Shown here one piece after another: positions 34,356-44,325 of a stretch of DNA of 64,000 nucleotides. The notes under the pieces are model-generated. The model was not told where the DNA came from, did not search any database, and saw only the letters and a program-made list of their open reading frames with translations. The stretch spans positions 36,506,501 through 36,570,500 of the forward strand of contig CP142452.1 of the NCBI GenBank assembly GCA_038049695.1. Reading direction: 5' to 3'. The translations under genes were made by a program, and so were the position numbers. The DNA is from Cinnamomum chago. Its lineage: Eukaryota; Streptophyta; Magnoliopsida; Laurales; Lauraceae. Position 1 is the stretch's first letter. Each line of letters begins with the position of its first letter.

Positions 34356-34990
34356 GTGGTTGTTACAGAACATCCGCTTAAGTCCATTTTCAAAATGGCT
34401 GACTTCTCTAGAAGGATCTCAAGATGGGCAGTTGAGCTGGGCCAGTACGATATCCAGTATCAACTCAGAACGGCGATCAAGGCCCAGGTATTGGCAGACT
34501 TCATTGTGGAGTTTGTCTCTCCTAGTTCGGCACCGAGACAGCTCACTACCAAACTGGGGGGCAATAAGGATGAGATTACCGAAGTGGAACAAAAACAATC
34601 TTGGAAGCAGTTCCTCGATTCAACATGGAAGGTCTTCGTCGACGGATCTTCAACCTCCAAGAGGGCTGGCGCTGGCATTGTTCTCCAATCTCCAGAGGGC
34701 CTTGTCATCGAGCAAGCCTTAACACTTGGCTTCACCGCGTCCAATAACGAAGCCGAGTATGAAACACTGATCGTGGGGCTCGGCAGCGCTAAAGTCCTGG
34801 GGGCACAGCAACTGGTGGTCTTCAACGACTCTTAGTTGGTGACGAGCCAACTGAGCGAGGAGTACCAAGCCCGGGACGAAAGGATGACTGCCTACTTAGC
34901 TCGCGTAAATCAACTCCTTTCCTAATTCCAGAAAGCTGAAGTCAAACTGGTTGGCAGAGATTCCAACTCCCATGCCGACGCTCTTGCCAA
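34356..34990 (+). pseudogene. H second (archaeal-like) RNase H
   Basis: The connection ISRWAVELGQYDIQY leads into the RNase H: KVFVDGSSTSKRAGAG (first Asp), NNEAEYETLIVGL (Glu), VVFNDS (second Asp) and, after stops at 34833-34835 and 34923-34925, NSHADALANLASV (last Asp). All four acidic positions are therefore still encoded, though the frame is interrupted twice. The domain again marks H as Tat-like. Confidence 0.88.
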
Positions 34991-34991
34991 C

Positions 34992-35465
34992 TTGGCCTCT
35001 GTTGTCGAGGCTGGGAAGAAAAAAACTGTTGAGGTGGAAAAGTTGGAAAAACCAAGTATAGAGCTCCAGCCACCTCGACAAGTTTTGTGTAGAAATCTTA
35101 GTCCAAGCTGGATGGACCCAATCATAGCCTACCTGAGGGATGGCCAGCTTCCTGAAGATAGGAATGAGGCTCACAAAATCAAGCTGAAAGTAGCTTGGTT
35201 TTGGTTGTCTTTGGATGGCAAGCTCTATAGGAAGTCCTTCACCGGCCCTTACCTCCAGTGTGTTCCCCCGAGTAAAGTCGAAGATTTCATATATGAAATT
35301 CATGAGGGGATCTGCAGAAGCCACATCGGAGGTCGGTCACTGGCTTACCTAGCTATAAGCCAAGGTTACTGGTGGCCCTATATGCAGAAGGACGCTCTGC
35401 TGCTCTATGCCAAGAAGTGTGAAAAGTGCCAGAATTTCTCATACTCTCTCCATCATCCAGCATAG
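34992..35465 (+). pseudogene. H integrase, N-terminal zinc-binding domain
   Basis: The translation includes a linker, PSWMDPIIAYLRDGQLPEDR, then KLYRKSFTGPYLQCV, HEGICRSHIGGRSLA, GYYWWP-like SQGYWWPYM and KKCEKCQNF: the His-His-Cys-Cys zinc-binding module. It ends with a stop at 35463-35465 before the catalytic core. Confidence 0.88.
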
Positions 35466-36113
35466 GACCTGAGCCCGCTCTCTAACCCATGGCCCTTCGC
35501 TCAGTGGGGCCTCGACATCGTTGGACCACTCCACCGAGCTCCAGGGAATAAGAGGTGGCTACTATATTATTTCACTAAATGGATAGAAACAGAAGCATTG
35601 TCTTCCATCACAGAGGAAGACACAAAGAACTGTGTATGGAAGAATATCATTATAAGATTTGGAGTACCACGAGCCCTGGTCTCGGACAATGGGATGCAGT
35701 TCGACTCCAATTTCTTCAAGAACTTCTACCATGAGCTCGGCATCAGAAACTACTACTCAACTTTGGTGTATCCACAGAGCAATGGATAGGCGGAAATCTC
35801 AAGTAAGTTGGTGCTGGATGGGCTCAAGAAAAGACTTGACCGTGCCAAGGGGAGATGGGTGGAGGAACTCCCGAGTGTCCTTTGGGTGTACAAAACCACT
35901 CCAAGGCACTCCAGTTCGGTAATGCCCTTCCCCCTGGCCTATGGAATGGAAGTTGTGATCCCCCTCGAAATTTGTCTTCCAACCCTGAGATCGGAACTCT
36001 TCGACCAAGGTCATAACGAAGTAAACCTGGCCCGAGAACTTGACCTGGCTGAAGAGCGAAGGGATGCAGTAGCTATCCGCCTAGCTTCTTATCAGCAGCA
36101 GTTAGCCAGATGA
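35466..36113 (+). pseudogene. H integrase catalytic core
   Basis: WGLDIVGPL (first Asp), FGVPRALVSDNGMQF (second Asp) and PQSNG-stop-AEISSK (Glu) give a DDE set that is intact in residues but split by a stop at 35787-35789. A short deletion has removed the residues between NKRW and YYFTKW. WVYKTTPRHS and PFPLAYGMEVVIP motifs follow. Another stop at 36111-36113 ends the frame. Confidence 0.9.
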
Positions 36114-36341
36114 TACAACCAAAGAGTCAAAGACATGAAGTTTTCAGTTGAGGAACTGGTCTTGAAGAAGACGCTTCCCGCAGATAAGAATCCCAATGAA
36201 GGCAAGCTGACACCGAACTGGCACGGGCCATTCAAGGTGATCTCGGCAGTCGGGAAATCAACATACAGGCTTGAGGACATGGATGGTAAAGAGTTACCAC
36301 GCCTATGGAACACCACGCACCTCAAGAAGTATTATTTATGA
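36114..36341 (+). pseudogene. H integrase C-terminal domain and end of pol
   Basis: The segment reads YNQRVK then NWHGPFKV, VGKSTYRLEDMDGKELPRLWN and HLKKYY, the usual SH3-like end of Tat integrases, followed by a natural stop at 36339-36341. The upstream frame joins through a stop at 36111. Confidence 0.88.
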
Positions 36342-36517
36342 ATTGTACTCAATTTTTGAAATCAATAAAAGTAATTTTTATAGAAGGATGTGCTTCGTTG
36401 CTTTCAATCATCGCCAAGTTACAGAACTCGGCGGCAACTTCAGCTTGGTTATGGAATCGGCTATATAAAATGCCAAGCTATAGAACTCGGTGGCAACTTC
36501 AGCTCGGTTATGGAACC
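36342..36517 (+). repeat. H 3' region with GAACTCGG...GGTTATGGAACC repeats
   Basis: Two units of about 65 bases share AGAACTCGG(C/T)GGCAACTTCAGC and GGTTATGGAA. The same words continue right of T2 at 55033-55440, which shows that T2 split a repeat array of H. Confidence 0.75.
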
Positions 36518-36756
36518 TGATGGTCCCGGCTTTTCTCTTTTTCCAAAGCTGCCTCCGCCCCGGGGCTGACGGGGTACGGTGGAGGGAAAGAAAGGAAAAG
36601 CGGGCATCAGTTTTTTTTTGTACGGGTATGCCAATTTCTCTTTTATACTTGGAATTTAGAAATGGTGATCCGGAGATTCACCTTCACAAGTAAAAAGGGA
36701 AATGAAACTTTTTTCTAGTTTTCCATTGCAAATATACTTTAATGAAAGAGACAATT

Positions 36757-36880
36757 TTTGAATGCCGTGAAAGGCGTTTTTGTGCCGTAGAAGGCGGTTT
36801 GGTGCCGTTGAAGGCGATTTTGCTGTAAAAGGCGATTTGGTGCCGTAAATGGCGATTTTGCCGTAAAAGGCGATTTACAA
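36757..36880. repeat. Short tandem repeat in the T2 LTR
   Basis: About six units of 18-23 bases of the form TGCCGTAAAAGGCGATTT. The right LTR has the same array at 54404-54518 with three substitutions. Confidence 0.9.
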
Positions 36881-38329
36881 ATCTCATCAAAATGAAAAGA
36901 CAAGAATTGTGATTTTTTTTTGTCTCTTAAAAAAAATACAATTTAGAACAGAAAAGTAAGAAAAAGGAATCTAACTTCTCATGCGATTGTGGGAGGGCTC
37001 GTTCAGATCGACGGTCGCGAGTCATGTATGGGCTCCGCCATCGTCCTTCAGATGAGAACATAGTGCTTTGATTCTTTGGCTTGGCTCAAACCTCAGTTTT
37101 TTAGAGGATAAAGACCAAGGGAAGGTCCTATATCCAATAAAAAAGAGAGTAGACGGATTGAAAAGCCGCATCTAGCCATGTTGGATAGAAGGAGAGGTGG
37201 CCTTTGTGGGGGGGGGGGGGGGTGGCCCCCCCAAGGAACTTTGATCACCTTGTAGTGCTTGTTGCAGAAGAGTTTTCTTGAAGGAGCAGAGTTGTAGAGA
37301 TTTCTCCGAGGATTTTTGAATGATTTTCTGGCGATTTTTCTGGACCTGTTTCCCTTGGAATGGCCTCCTATTTATAGGCATTTGGTAGCCATTTAGGAGA
37401 GTTTATGAGCATTTATGGTATTAATGCTCATGATGGGAGGAGTTACAAGTTTTTATTTACTTGTTTTGTAACTCCTTTTTCCTTGAATTTGATTGGCCGA
37501 TGGAGAGTGATGGGCATTTAATCGCCTTTAATCTCCATGATGATGGGAGTTTCATGATTTTAATGTCATGATTACTTGGACTTGTAACTCCCATTTGCTT
37601 GCTTCTGGTTGGGCCGTTCAAAATAATGAGTTAATGACCGCATTAACTTGCCATAAACGGGTCATTTAACTTCATTAATTGATTGCCCGGGCGCTTAAAG
37701 AGTCGCGGGCCGTGCCGCGTCCTTTGGGATTCTTCTTGTGATGATCACCAATGGACCCACATGCTATTTGATGTCGGATGGTGATCCAATTTCAAACATT
37801 GGTTGATGTCAGCGGGCCAGCAACATCTGTCCAGTCGATTTCGCGATCGGGCGGGCAGAAAGTGTGCTTTCTTGGTTAGCCGTTTGGTGATTTTGAGGCG
37901 TGCGATGATGATCACATGCTTTTGATGGTAGATTTGAGATGTTGGCGAAGATCAGCTGATTCCGAGCACCAAAAATCAGATTTTCAGAAAATCACAAGGG
38001 CCGGAATTCTCGAAACGCGAAAAGTACCCGAAAAACGGGCATTTTGGGCGAAATCCGGCAACCCGGAGTTCCATGGTCGCTGGCGACCATGGGCTTGGGT
38101 CGCCGGCGACCATGGGCCTTGGCACTTTTTTTTTTTTGCTGCCTTTCGGTCGCCGTTTCTCCGCCGTTTTTCGTCCGTTTTCGCTTCTGTTTTCTTTTGC
38201 ATTTTTCTTGGAATTTCCTCTCATTTATTGGTTGGATTTCTCTCAAGAAAACCTGATGAGAATCCGTGCAAATCAGATCGCAAAGTTTCCTATTTTCCGG
38301 AAAAGCCGAAGACTTTGCCGTGGAGAACT

Positions 38330-39130
38330 GCCGATTTTTTGCCAAGCATCGAAACTAGGTAAAACGATGTCAGAACAACCTGAAATTCGACGTGTAGCTT
38401 CTTGACCAGTAGACGAGACCAACCATAGGCTCTTGTTTGGGTTTTGAAGCCGTTTGGGGGCCCGCAAATGCTTGACTTGATTTCACCGCGAGGGAAATGC
38501 CGAGCTTTGACTTCCGGTCAAACGATGTCCGATTGACTTGAAATTTGATGGGTATGTTCCTCATCAGTAGATAGGACCAACCATAGGCTTTCGTTTGAGT
38601 TTTGAAGCCATTTGGAGTCATGCAAACGCTTGCCTTTATTTCACCGCGAGGGAAATGCCGAGCTTTGACTTTTGGTCAAACGATGTCCGATTGACCTGAA
38701 ATTCGACGAGGAGCCTACTGGAGTCATTTTGAGATGATCCACAAGCTCCGAATTGGGTGCCATGGTCCCGGGGTGCTCCGCCGCCGGTAGGCTTGATTTT
38801 GTTTCCGAGCATCGAAACTGGGTCAAACGTCATTGGAATGACCTGAAATTTGTTGTGCAGCCCTTTGAAGGTATGTAGAAGCCGCCCATGTGCTCTGTTT
38901 GATGAGTGACGACCTCGGTAGTTCTCGCCACCTAAGGGCTTGATTTTGCTGCTCGAGAGTTGATGGAGGGTCAAACGGTGTCGGTTTGACTTGAAACTTG
39001 ACATGTAGCCTTTCGGAGGTATTTTGAGACCATCCGTAGGCTCTAATCGAAGATTTGGGGTCTTCGACACTGTCGCCGCCGGGAGCTGCTGCTTAGCTGT
39101 TGGAGAAGTGAAGCTAGGCCAAATGATGTC
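38330..39130. repeat. Tandem array of about 155-base units in the T2 3' LTR
   Basis: Five to six units share GGTCAAACGATGTC, GA(C/T)(C/T)TGAAATT(C/T)GA and ACCAACCATAGGCTC. The clearest pair has TTTCACCGCGAGGGAAATG at 38481 and 38639. Later units are more diverged. Confidence 0.85.
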
Positions 39131-39306
39131 GGAATGGCCCGAAACTTCATGTGTACCTCTTTTTTGGCTGTTTTGAATGACCTTGCAGTTTTTGTTTGAT
39201 TCTGACAAGATTTGATGCTTGAAGTGGCGCCTGCCTATTTTTGGTAGGATGCGGCTCCATGTAGTTTTTGATGTGAAGAGGCAAAGTGACATTTTTGGTG
39301 TCAACA

Positions 39307-39320
39307 AATGCCCCCTCTAG
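39307..39320 (-). other. Polypurine tract of T2
   Basis: On minus CTAGAGGGGGCATT directly precedes the LTR start TGTTGACACC. It is the primer site for plus-strand DNA synthesis and fixes the inner LTR edge. Confidence 0.85.
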
Positions 39321-39539
39321 GTACAGCGACGATATAGCTTTTGCAGTCGATGTGCCTCGAAGAGAATCTTGAAGAAGAGCTTCTGACTTGACCAAGAGTC
39401 TTTGAGCATTTTTATTTTTTTTATATAGAGTAGCCTTTTGAGCTTCCAGGGGATTTTATGGTAGTGAGAGGGATCACGTACCATCTCAAGGCAAGATTTT
39501 GAGAATGACATTTGGATTTGGATTTTGTTTTGGTTTTCT

Positions 39540-39800
39540 GGTTTTGATTTTGACCTTGTGACCTAACAAGCTGTATGTGGCAGGTTAGGGGGTCAAGTTT
39601 TTGGTTTTGGTTTTGATTTTGACCTTGTGACCTAACAAGCTGTATGTGGCAGGTTAGGGGGTCAGGTTTTTGGTTTTGGTTTTGACCTCGTGACCTAACA
39701 AGCTGTATGTGGCAAGTTAAGGGGTCGAGATTTGATTTTTTTTTTGGTTTTGGTCTTGTGACCTAACAGGCTGTATGTGGAGAGTTAGGGGACCATGGTT
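39540..39800. repeat. Tandem repeat between polypurine tract and antisense gene
   Basis: Four units of 63-69 bases share CTTGTGACCTAACA(A/G)GCTG and TGTATGTGG, starting near 39552, 39621, 39684 and 39753. Confidence 0.9.
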
Positions 39801-40130
39801 TGGTTTTTTGGTTCACTCTTTGGGACAATTTTGGGTCCATTGGAGTGGTTTGGGCTTTTGTGGAATGTCAATTTCAAGATTTTGGCTTAATTTGGTTCAT
39901 GAGGTGGGATGGTTTGGATTTTTGGAAACTCATGAAGCTTGGATTTTTGTATGGTATGGTCCAATCAACTCAAAGGAGGCATGGAACCATTTTTGTATGC
40001 TCTTGGTAAGAGAAATTTTGACTAAAAGCCACTTTTAGTGCCTAGGTGGTCAAACCTGGCTCATATGGGCTAACCCATGGGACCTTAAGCTTTGAAGATG
40101 GCTTAGATCTCATATGGTGTCATTTTCATA

Positions 40131-40418
40131 ATGAATATCTAAAGATATCTCTTTTGGGTGGAGAATATCTAAAAATATCTTTACTTTGAGAGATTTTTCA
40201 AGTTTTCTTGATTTTGAGAGAGATTTTCTCAAAATATCTTTCTTTGGGAGAGAATATCTCTCATTCCCTTTCTTTTTGGAGAGAATTTCTCAAAGAATCT
40301 TTGTTTTGGGAGAGAATATCCCAAGTTTCCTTTTCTTTTGGGAAGGTTGCCAATTTTTAGCACTCACCTCCTTACTTTTCTCCTCTTTCCTCTTTTGATT
40401 TGCTCTCTTCTATAAAAG
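40131..40418 (+). promoter_or_regulatory. Candidate promoter of the T2 antisense gene: AATATC array and TATA box
   Basis: Seven (A/G)ATATC words stand in 190 bases, most as GAGAATATCT. Two are exact evening elements AAAATATCT (40172-40180 and 40231-40239), the site bound by plant MYB-like clock proteins. A perfect TATAAAAG follows at 40411-40418, 99 bases before the ATG, with a CT-rich leader between. Function is inferred from arrangement. Confidence 0.55.
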
Positions 40419-40516
40419 CAAGGGAGGTGGGATCTCTTGCTCCTATTGCTTTCTTTTTGCAAAAGTCTTCAAGATCTCCTCTTCTTCAAAGACCTTCAAG
40501 TTCTTCTTCTTCCTCC

Positions 40517-41982
40517 ATGGCTACAAGTAAGTTTTTTTTTCTTAAGAAATTGCATGTAGGAGTAGAAAGAAAGTTTCTTTTCTTTTCTTTTTTTCTTTTC
40601 TTTTTTTCTTTTTTTTTCTTTTCTTTTTCTTCTTCTTTTTTTTTTACGTGTTTCCTTTTTTTTTTCACACGCTTTTTTTTTTTTTTGACCTACTGTTTTC
40701 TTTCTTTTGCAGAAGATGAAAACTTGGTAATGCTCGAGGTTCCTGTCGATGAAGGGGTGATGGATCCAGTTGCGGCATCTAAAGAAGAGTTGAGGGACTC
40801 TGGGGAGGACCCAGAATCTCCACCTGGTATGAGGATGATTTTTTTTTTTTTTGTCAGCTGACTTGCCAGAGGATTCATACTTCGAGCCATTTATGGATAT
40901 GGCTTTCGAAGATGCCTCGGATGAGCAGATGGAGCCAGAAAGTACTCCACCAGTTATGGAAAAAGGTATTTCATAGTGATAATCTTGACATTTTTTTTTT
41001 TACAAGATCATATTCATACCTTTTCTTGTGTTTTTGCCAGCAGGTTGTGAAACAACAGGAGAAGTTCCTTCGTCTTCCTCAGGGCCAGAGCAATGAGATG
41101 CCAGCAGCCGATCCAGAAGTAGGGGCTTCTTCTACCATTCCCGTCATTGCGGAGGCGGGACTTTGTGGTGATATTGCTTCTTCAGTGGCTCCAATTGGAA
41201 AGAGCCTTTTGATTTCTTCTCCACCACGACCTGACATGGGCAGTCAGCCAACAGATCGTGGTAAATCTTCATCTGGGCCATCCCTCCAATATGCAAAGAA
41301 GGTGTTGAAGAGTGTATTGAGCTCATGGGTTGAAACTCTCTCTTCTGGCCATTTGGAAGCTGGTTTTGGCATGGTCAAGCATGTACAGGACATCCTTGCT
41401 GACAGTGCAGAGGTCGGTCTGGACGTTGCAAGTGCCAAGGCCTTTGTTGATGAAGTCATTGCTTTGGGTGACAAATGGACTGAGACCAAGAATTTCCCAA
41501 GCAGTGACTTCTTCAATGAGATGTTTTTGTAGCCATCCGGTAAGATCAAATCTGAAATGGATGAGATCTCACGGGCTCGGAAGCAATTCGTTCGGGAGAG
41601 GAACGTTACCGAGTTGGCTATCATCGAGCTAACACAGGACCTGCACTGTCTTGATAGGGAGGTCACAGAAGCTAGGCAGCGCCTTGAGCAATTGCAAGAA
41701 CAAAGTGCTGCCAAATGGACTGCCATTGTAGAAGCCCGTGCTAAAGAGGGAACTCTGATTCGCCAGGTTGAAGAAGCTGGTAGCAGCCTCCAGAGAAAGA
41801 CTCAGGAGTATGAGCAGTGACAAATTCTCTGGGAAGAGCTTCCTCGTGCCGAAGATGGGTCGCGGCGTTCTGCCGCGTTTTATGGCAAGATCTTGAAGAA
41901 GCGCGGCCTGGAAGCTTTAGAGGCTAAGGCCAAGAGTCTGCTTGAGGAGCTGGATCTTTGGTTGAAGACCATGCTAGACTGA
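40517..41982 (+). pseudogene. T2 antisense intron-bearing gene for an acidic, coiled-coil protein
   Basis: This gene lies opposite to T2 pol. The start ATG (40517) has a good context and follows a TATA box. Proposed exons are 40517-40526, 40713-40826, 40858-40965 and 41041-41982. Introns have GT...AG ends and T-rich tracts; exons 1 to 3 join in frame, giving an acidic N-terminus (MLEVPVDEG, EPFMDMAFEDASDEQ). The second intron is only 31 bases, perhaps after loss of Ts. The join to exon 4 is one base out of frame. Exon 4 encodes a helical domain (YAKKVLKSVLSSW, AKAFVDEVIALGDKW) and a coiled coil (DREVTEARQRLEQLQEQ), with stops at 41530 and 41818 before the final stop at 41980. I recognise no enzyme. 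Tat elements are known to carry accessory genes here; this copy looks inactivated. Confidence 0.65.
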
Positions 41983-42184
41983 GCTCTTGATTTATAACAA
42001 ACTCTTTTCTTCTTTTCTCTCTTCTTCTTGTTTTTTTTTTACCTCTATGTAAAACATTTTTGGTACTCTATGTACCTTTTACTTAAATTCTTTTTGGTGA
42101 AAATAAGCAAAGGTTGGGTGAGAATGTTTATTTGAGAGTTTTGATCAAAAGGTACACATTTTGTGAAAATCTTTTGTCAAAAGG
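41983..42184. other. Downstream flank of the antisense gene
   Basis: T-rich sequence with CTCTATGTAAAACA and GTACC words; a 3' untranslated region is plausible. No clear poly(A) signal is seen. Confidence 0.4.
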
Positions 42185-42820
42185 GTTGTTTTGGCATGAA
42201 AGCCAGATTTTGCGGCAAAAGCCAGGGTTTTTTTTTGTGTGGTTTGAAAGCCGAATTTCGAGATGGCATGAAAGCCGAAATTTGGGTTTATGGCATGAAA
42301 GCCGAAATTTGGGTTTATGGCATGAGAGCCAAAATTTTGGATGGCATGGAAGCCGAAATTTTGAGGTGGCATGAAAGCCGATTTTGGTGGCGTGAAAGCC
42401 AAATTTTGGGATGGCATGAGAGCCAAATTTGTTTTTTTGAGATGGCATGAAAGCCGAATTTTGAGATGGCATGAAAGCCGAAATTTGGGTTTATGGCATG
42501 AGAGCCAAAATTTTGGATGGCGTGGAAGCCGAAATTTTTGAGGTGACATGAAAGCCGATTCTGTTTTTGGTGTAAGAACCAGATTTTGTTTTTGGCATGA
42601 AAGCCGAAATTTATTTTTGGCATGGAAGCCAGATTTTTTGTCTTTGGCATGAAAGCCAGATTTTTTTTTTTTTTTGAAAACCGAGTTTTGTTTTGTTGGC
42701 ATGGAAGCCGAATTTTGATTTTTGGCATGAAAGCCGGATTTTTTATTTTTTTGCCGTGAAAGTCGGATTTTTGGCATGGAAGCCGGGTTTTTTGGCGTGA
42801 AAGCCAGGGTTTTGGTTTTC
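42185..42820. repeat. Tandem array of GGCATGAAAGCCGAA units
   Basis: More than 20 short units of 18-35 bases share GGCATG(A/G)AAGCC followed by GAATTT or AGATTT. Because the unit is stop-free on minus, long frames with repeated FHAK or FHAI peptides appear in all three frames. Confidence 0.95.
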
Positions 42821-42828
42821 AAAAACGC

Positions 42829-43240
42829 AAGTATCGACTAAAAATCGCCTCCCTGCGGAATGGTATTGCAAGTATCGATGGAATGTCGCCTCCTTGCTCA
42901 TTCGGTTGCGAGTATCGATGGAATGTCGCCTCCCCATGGATTTGGGTGCAAGTATCGACTAAGCGTCGCTTCCCTGCTTTTTTTTTCAAAAATTTTGTTT
43001 TGTGGGTATCGATGGAATGTCGCTTCCCCACGATTTTTGAATTTTGAGGTTTTTTCGAACCTTTGTTTTATTTTTTTGTTTGTTTTGAAATTTGGGTTGT
43101 GGATATCAACTGGAACGTTGCGTCTCCACGATTTTTGAAATTTTGGGGTTTTGGAAGTATCGAATGGGTGTCGCATCCTTCCGATTTTGGGTTTTGCAAG
43201 TATCGACTGAACGTCGCTTCCCTGCGGTTTTTGAAAAATC
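42829..43240. repeat. Tandem array of GCAAGTATCGATGGAATGTCGC units
   Basis: About eight units, 38-60 bases apart, share AGTATCGA(C/T) and GTCGC(C/T)TCCC. It abuts the previous array. Bases 43241-43602 show no gene. Confidence 0.9.
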
Positions 43241-43602
43241 ATTTTTTGTTTAAAGACATGAGGGTCGTAAATTTTGACTCAAAACCATTTTGGTGGTAAA
43301 AGCCGGGGTGGACTAGGGCTGAAATCCCTAGGTCCTGATTTTGTTTCAAACCATGAATTTTGGGTTCAAGGATCGAAAATTTTGGTCAAGTTTGGGAAGA
43401 GGCTCCTAAACTTGGATTTTTGGATTTGCTTTTCTTTTTTTTAACAATGAAACGATGAAAGAAACATTGTTTTGAGGGGTTTCTTTTTTTTAGAAATTTC
43501 AACAAGAGGATGAAAATTCCAAAAGGAGTGGGTTTGACGAGCAGATACCTAGGAATAGGCTTTGGCCGTGTAGACATTGCTCTGACCCGGTGGGGAAAGC
43601 CT

Positions 43603-44325
43603 TCAAGGGTAGTACCGCTTCAAGAACTTTCCATTGATGGGCAGCATACACCTGTCACCCTCCATATTTAGAAGATCGTATGCGCCGTTGGAGAAGATTT
43701 TGTCGATGACGAAAGGTCCCTCCCATTTTGGTTCAAATTTGCCTTTGGATTTGTGAGCAAAAACCATAGGTCTTCTTACTGTAAGAACCAAGTCTCCCTT
43801 TTTGTAGGCGCGTTGCCTGACCTTCTTGTCAAAAGATCCTGCCATGCGTGCTTGGTAGAGTTCAATGTTTTGTAGAGCTTCGAGCCGTCTCTCATCGAGA
43901 TTATCCAGCTCTTGAAGTCTCAATTTGACATTGCTTTCTTGCGTCATGTCATTTTGTAGAGATACCCTTAAGGAAGGAATTTGAACTTCCAAAGGGACAA
44001 CAGCTTCGCATCCATAGACCAAGGAGAATGGTGTGCTATGGGTTGGTCCTCGAACGGTGGTTCGATAGGCCCACAAAGCTTCAGGCAGTTTGTCGCCCCA
44101 ATCTCTTTTGGGACTAGAGACCATTTTCTTGAGGATTTTGCAGAGCGTCTTGTTGAAGGCCTCTGCTAGTCCATTCGCTGCCGGATTGTACGGAGTTGAA
44201 GGACAACTTTGGATTTTGTATTTGTCGCAAAACCTGTAGAATCTGTGATCCCGAAATTGCGGTCCGTTATCATGGACGAATCTTTTAGGTATGCCGAAGC
44301 GACAAATGATGTTGGTGCGCAAGAA
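43603..44325 (-). pseudogene. T2 integrase, second half of core and C-terminal domain
   Basis: The frame holds FGIPKRFVHDNGPQFRD (second catalytic Asp), PYNPAANGLAEAFNKTL (catalytic Glu), WAYRTTVRGPTHSTPF and YGCEAVVPLE, then the C-terminal fold with KGDLVL, KWEGPFVI and FLKRYYP before the natural stop at 43603. It is in the same frame as the upstream segment; only the stop at 44326-44328 separates them. Length and motif order are normal for plant gypsy integrases. Confidence 0.92.

Larger units (their letters stand above)
36518..39306 (-). repeat. T2 3' LTR (left copy, complete)
   Basis: On plus it runs from TGATGGTCCCGG to GTGTCAACA, 2789 bases. Bases 36518-37396 match the right copy; the remainder is unique in the window. 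It carries short GCCGTAAAAGGCGATTT repeats (36757-36880) and a tandem array of about 155-base units (38330-39130). Open frames in it are incidental. Confidence 0.9.

Noticed and set aside
37916..38362. A 148-residue plus-strand frame in the T2 LTR
   Set aside because: Composition follows the repeats GCGACCATGGGC and there is no domain; four other frames overlap it.
40486..40668. Lys/Glu-rich minus-strand frame of 60 residues
   Set aside because: It is the complement of the T-rich first intron of the antisense gene.
42145..42822. A 225-residue minus-strand frame with repeated FHAK/FHAI peptides downstream of T2 pol
   Set aside because: It is created by the stop-free GGCATGAAAGCC tandem array; all three frames are open, which is not expected of a gene.
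42185..43240. CRISPR-like periodic repeats
   Set aside because: Units are contiguous and variable with no unique spacers of constant length, and the sequence is plant nuclear DNA.
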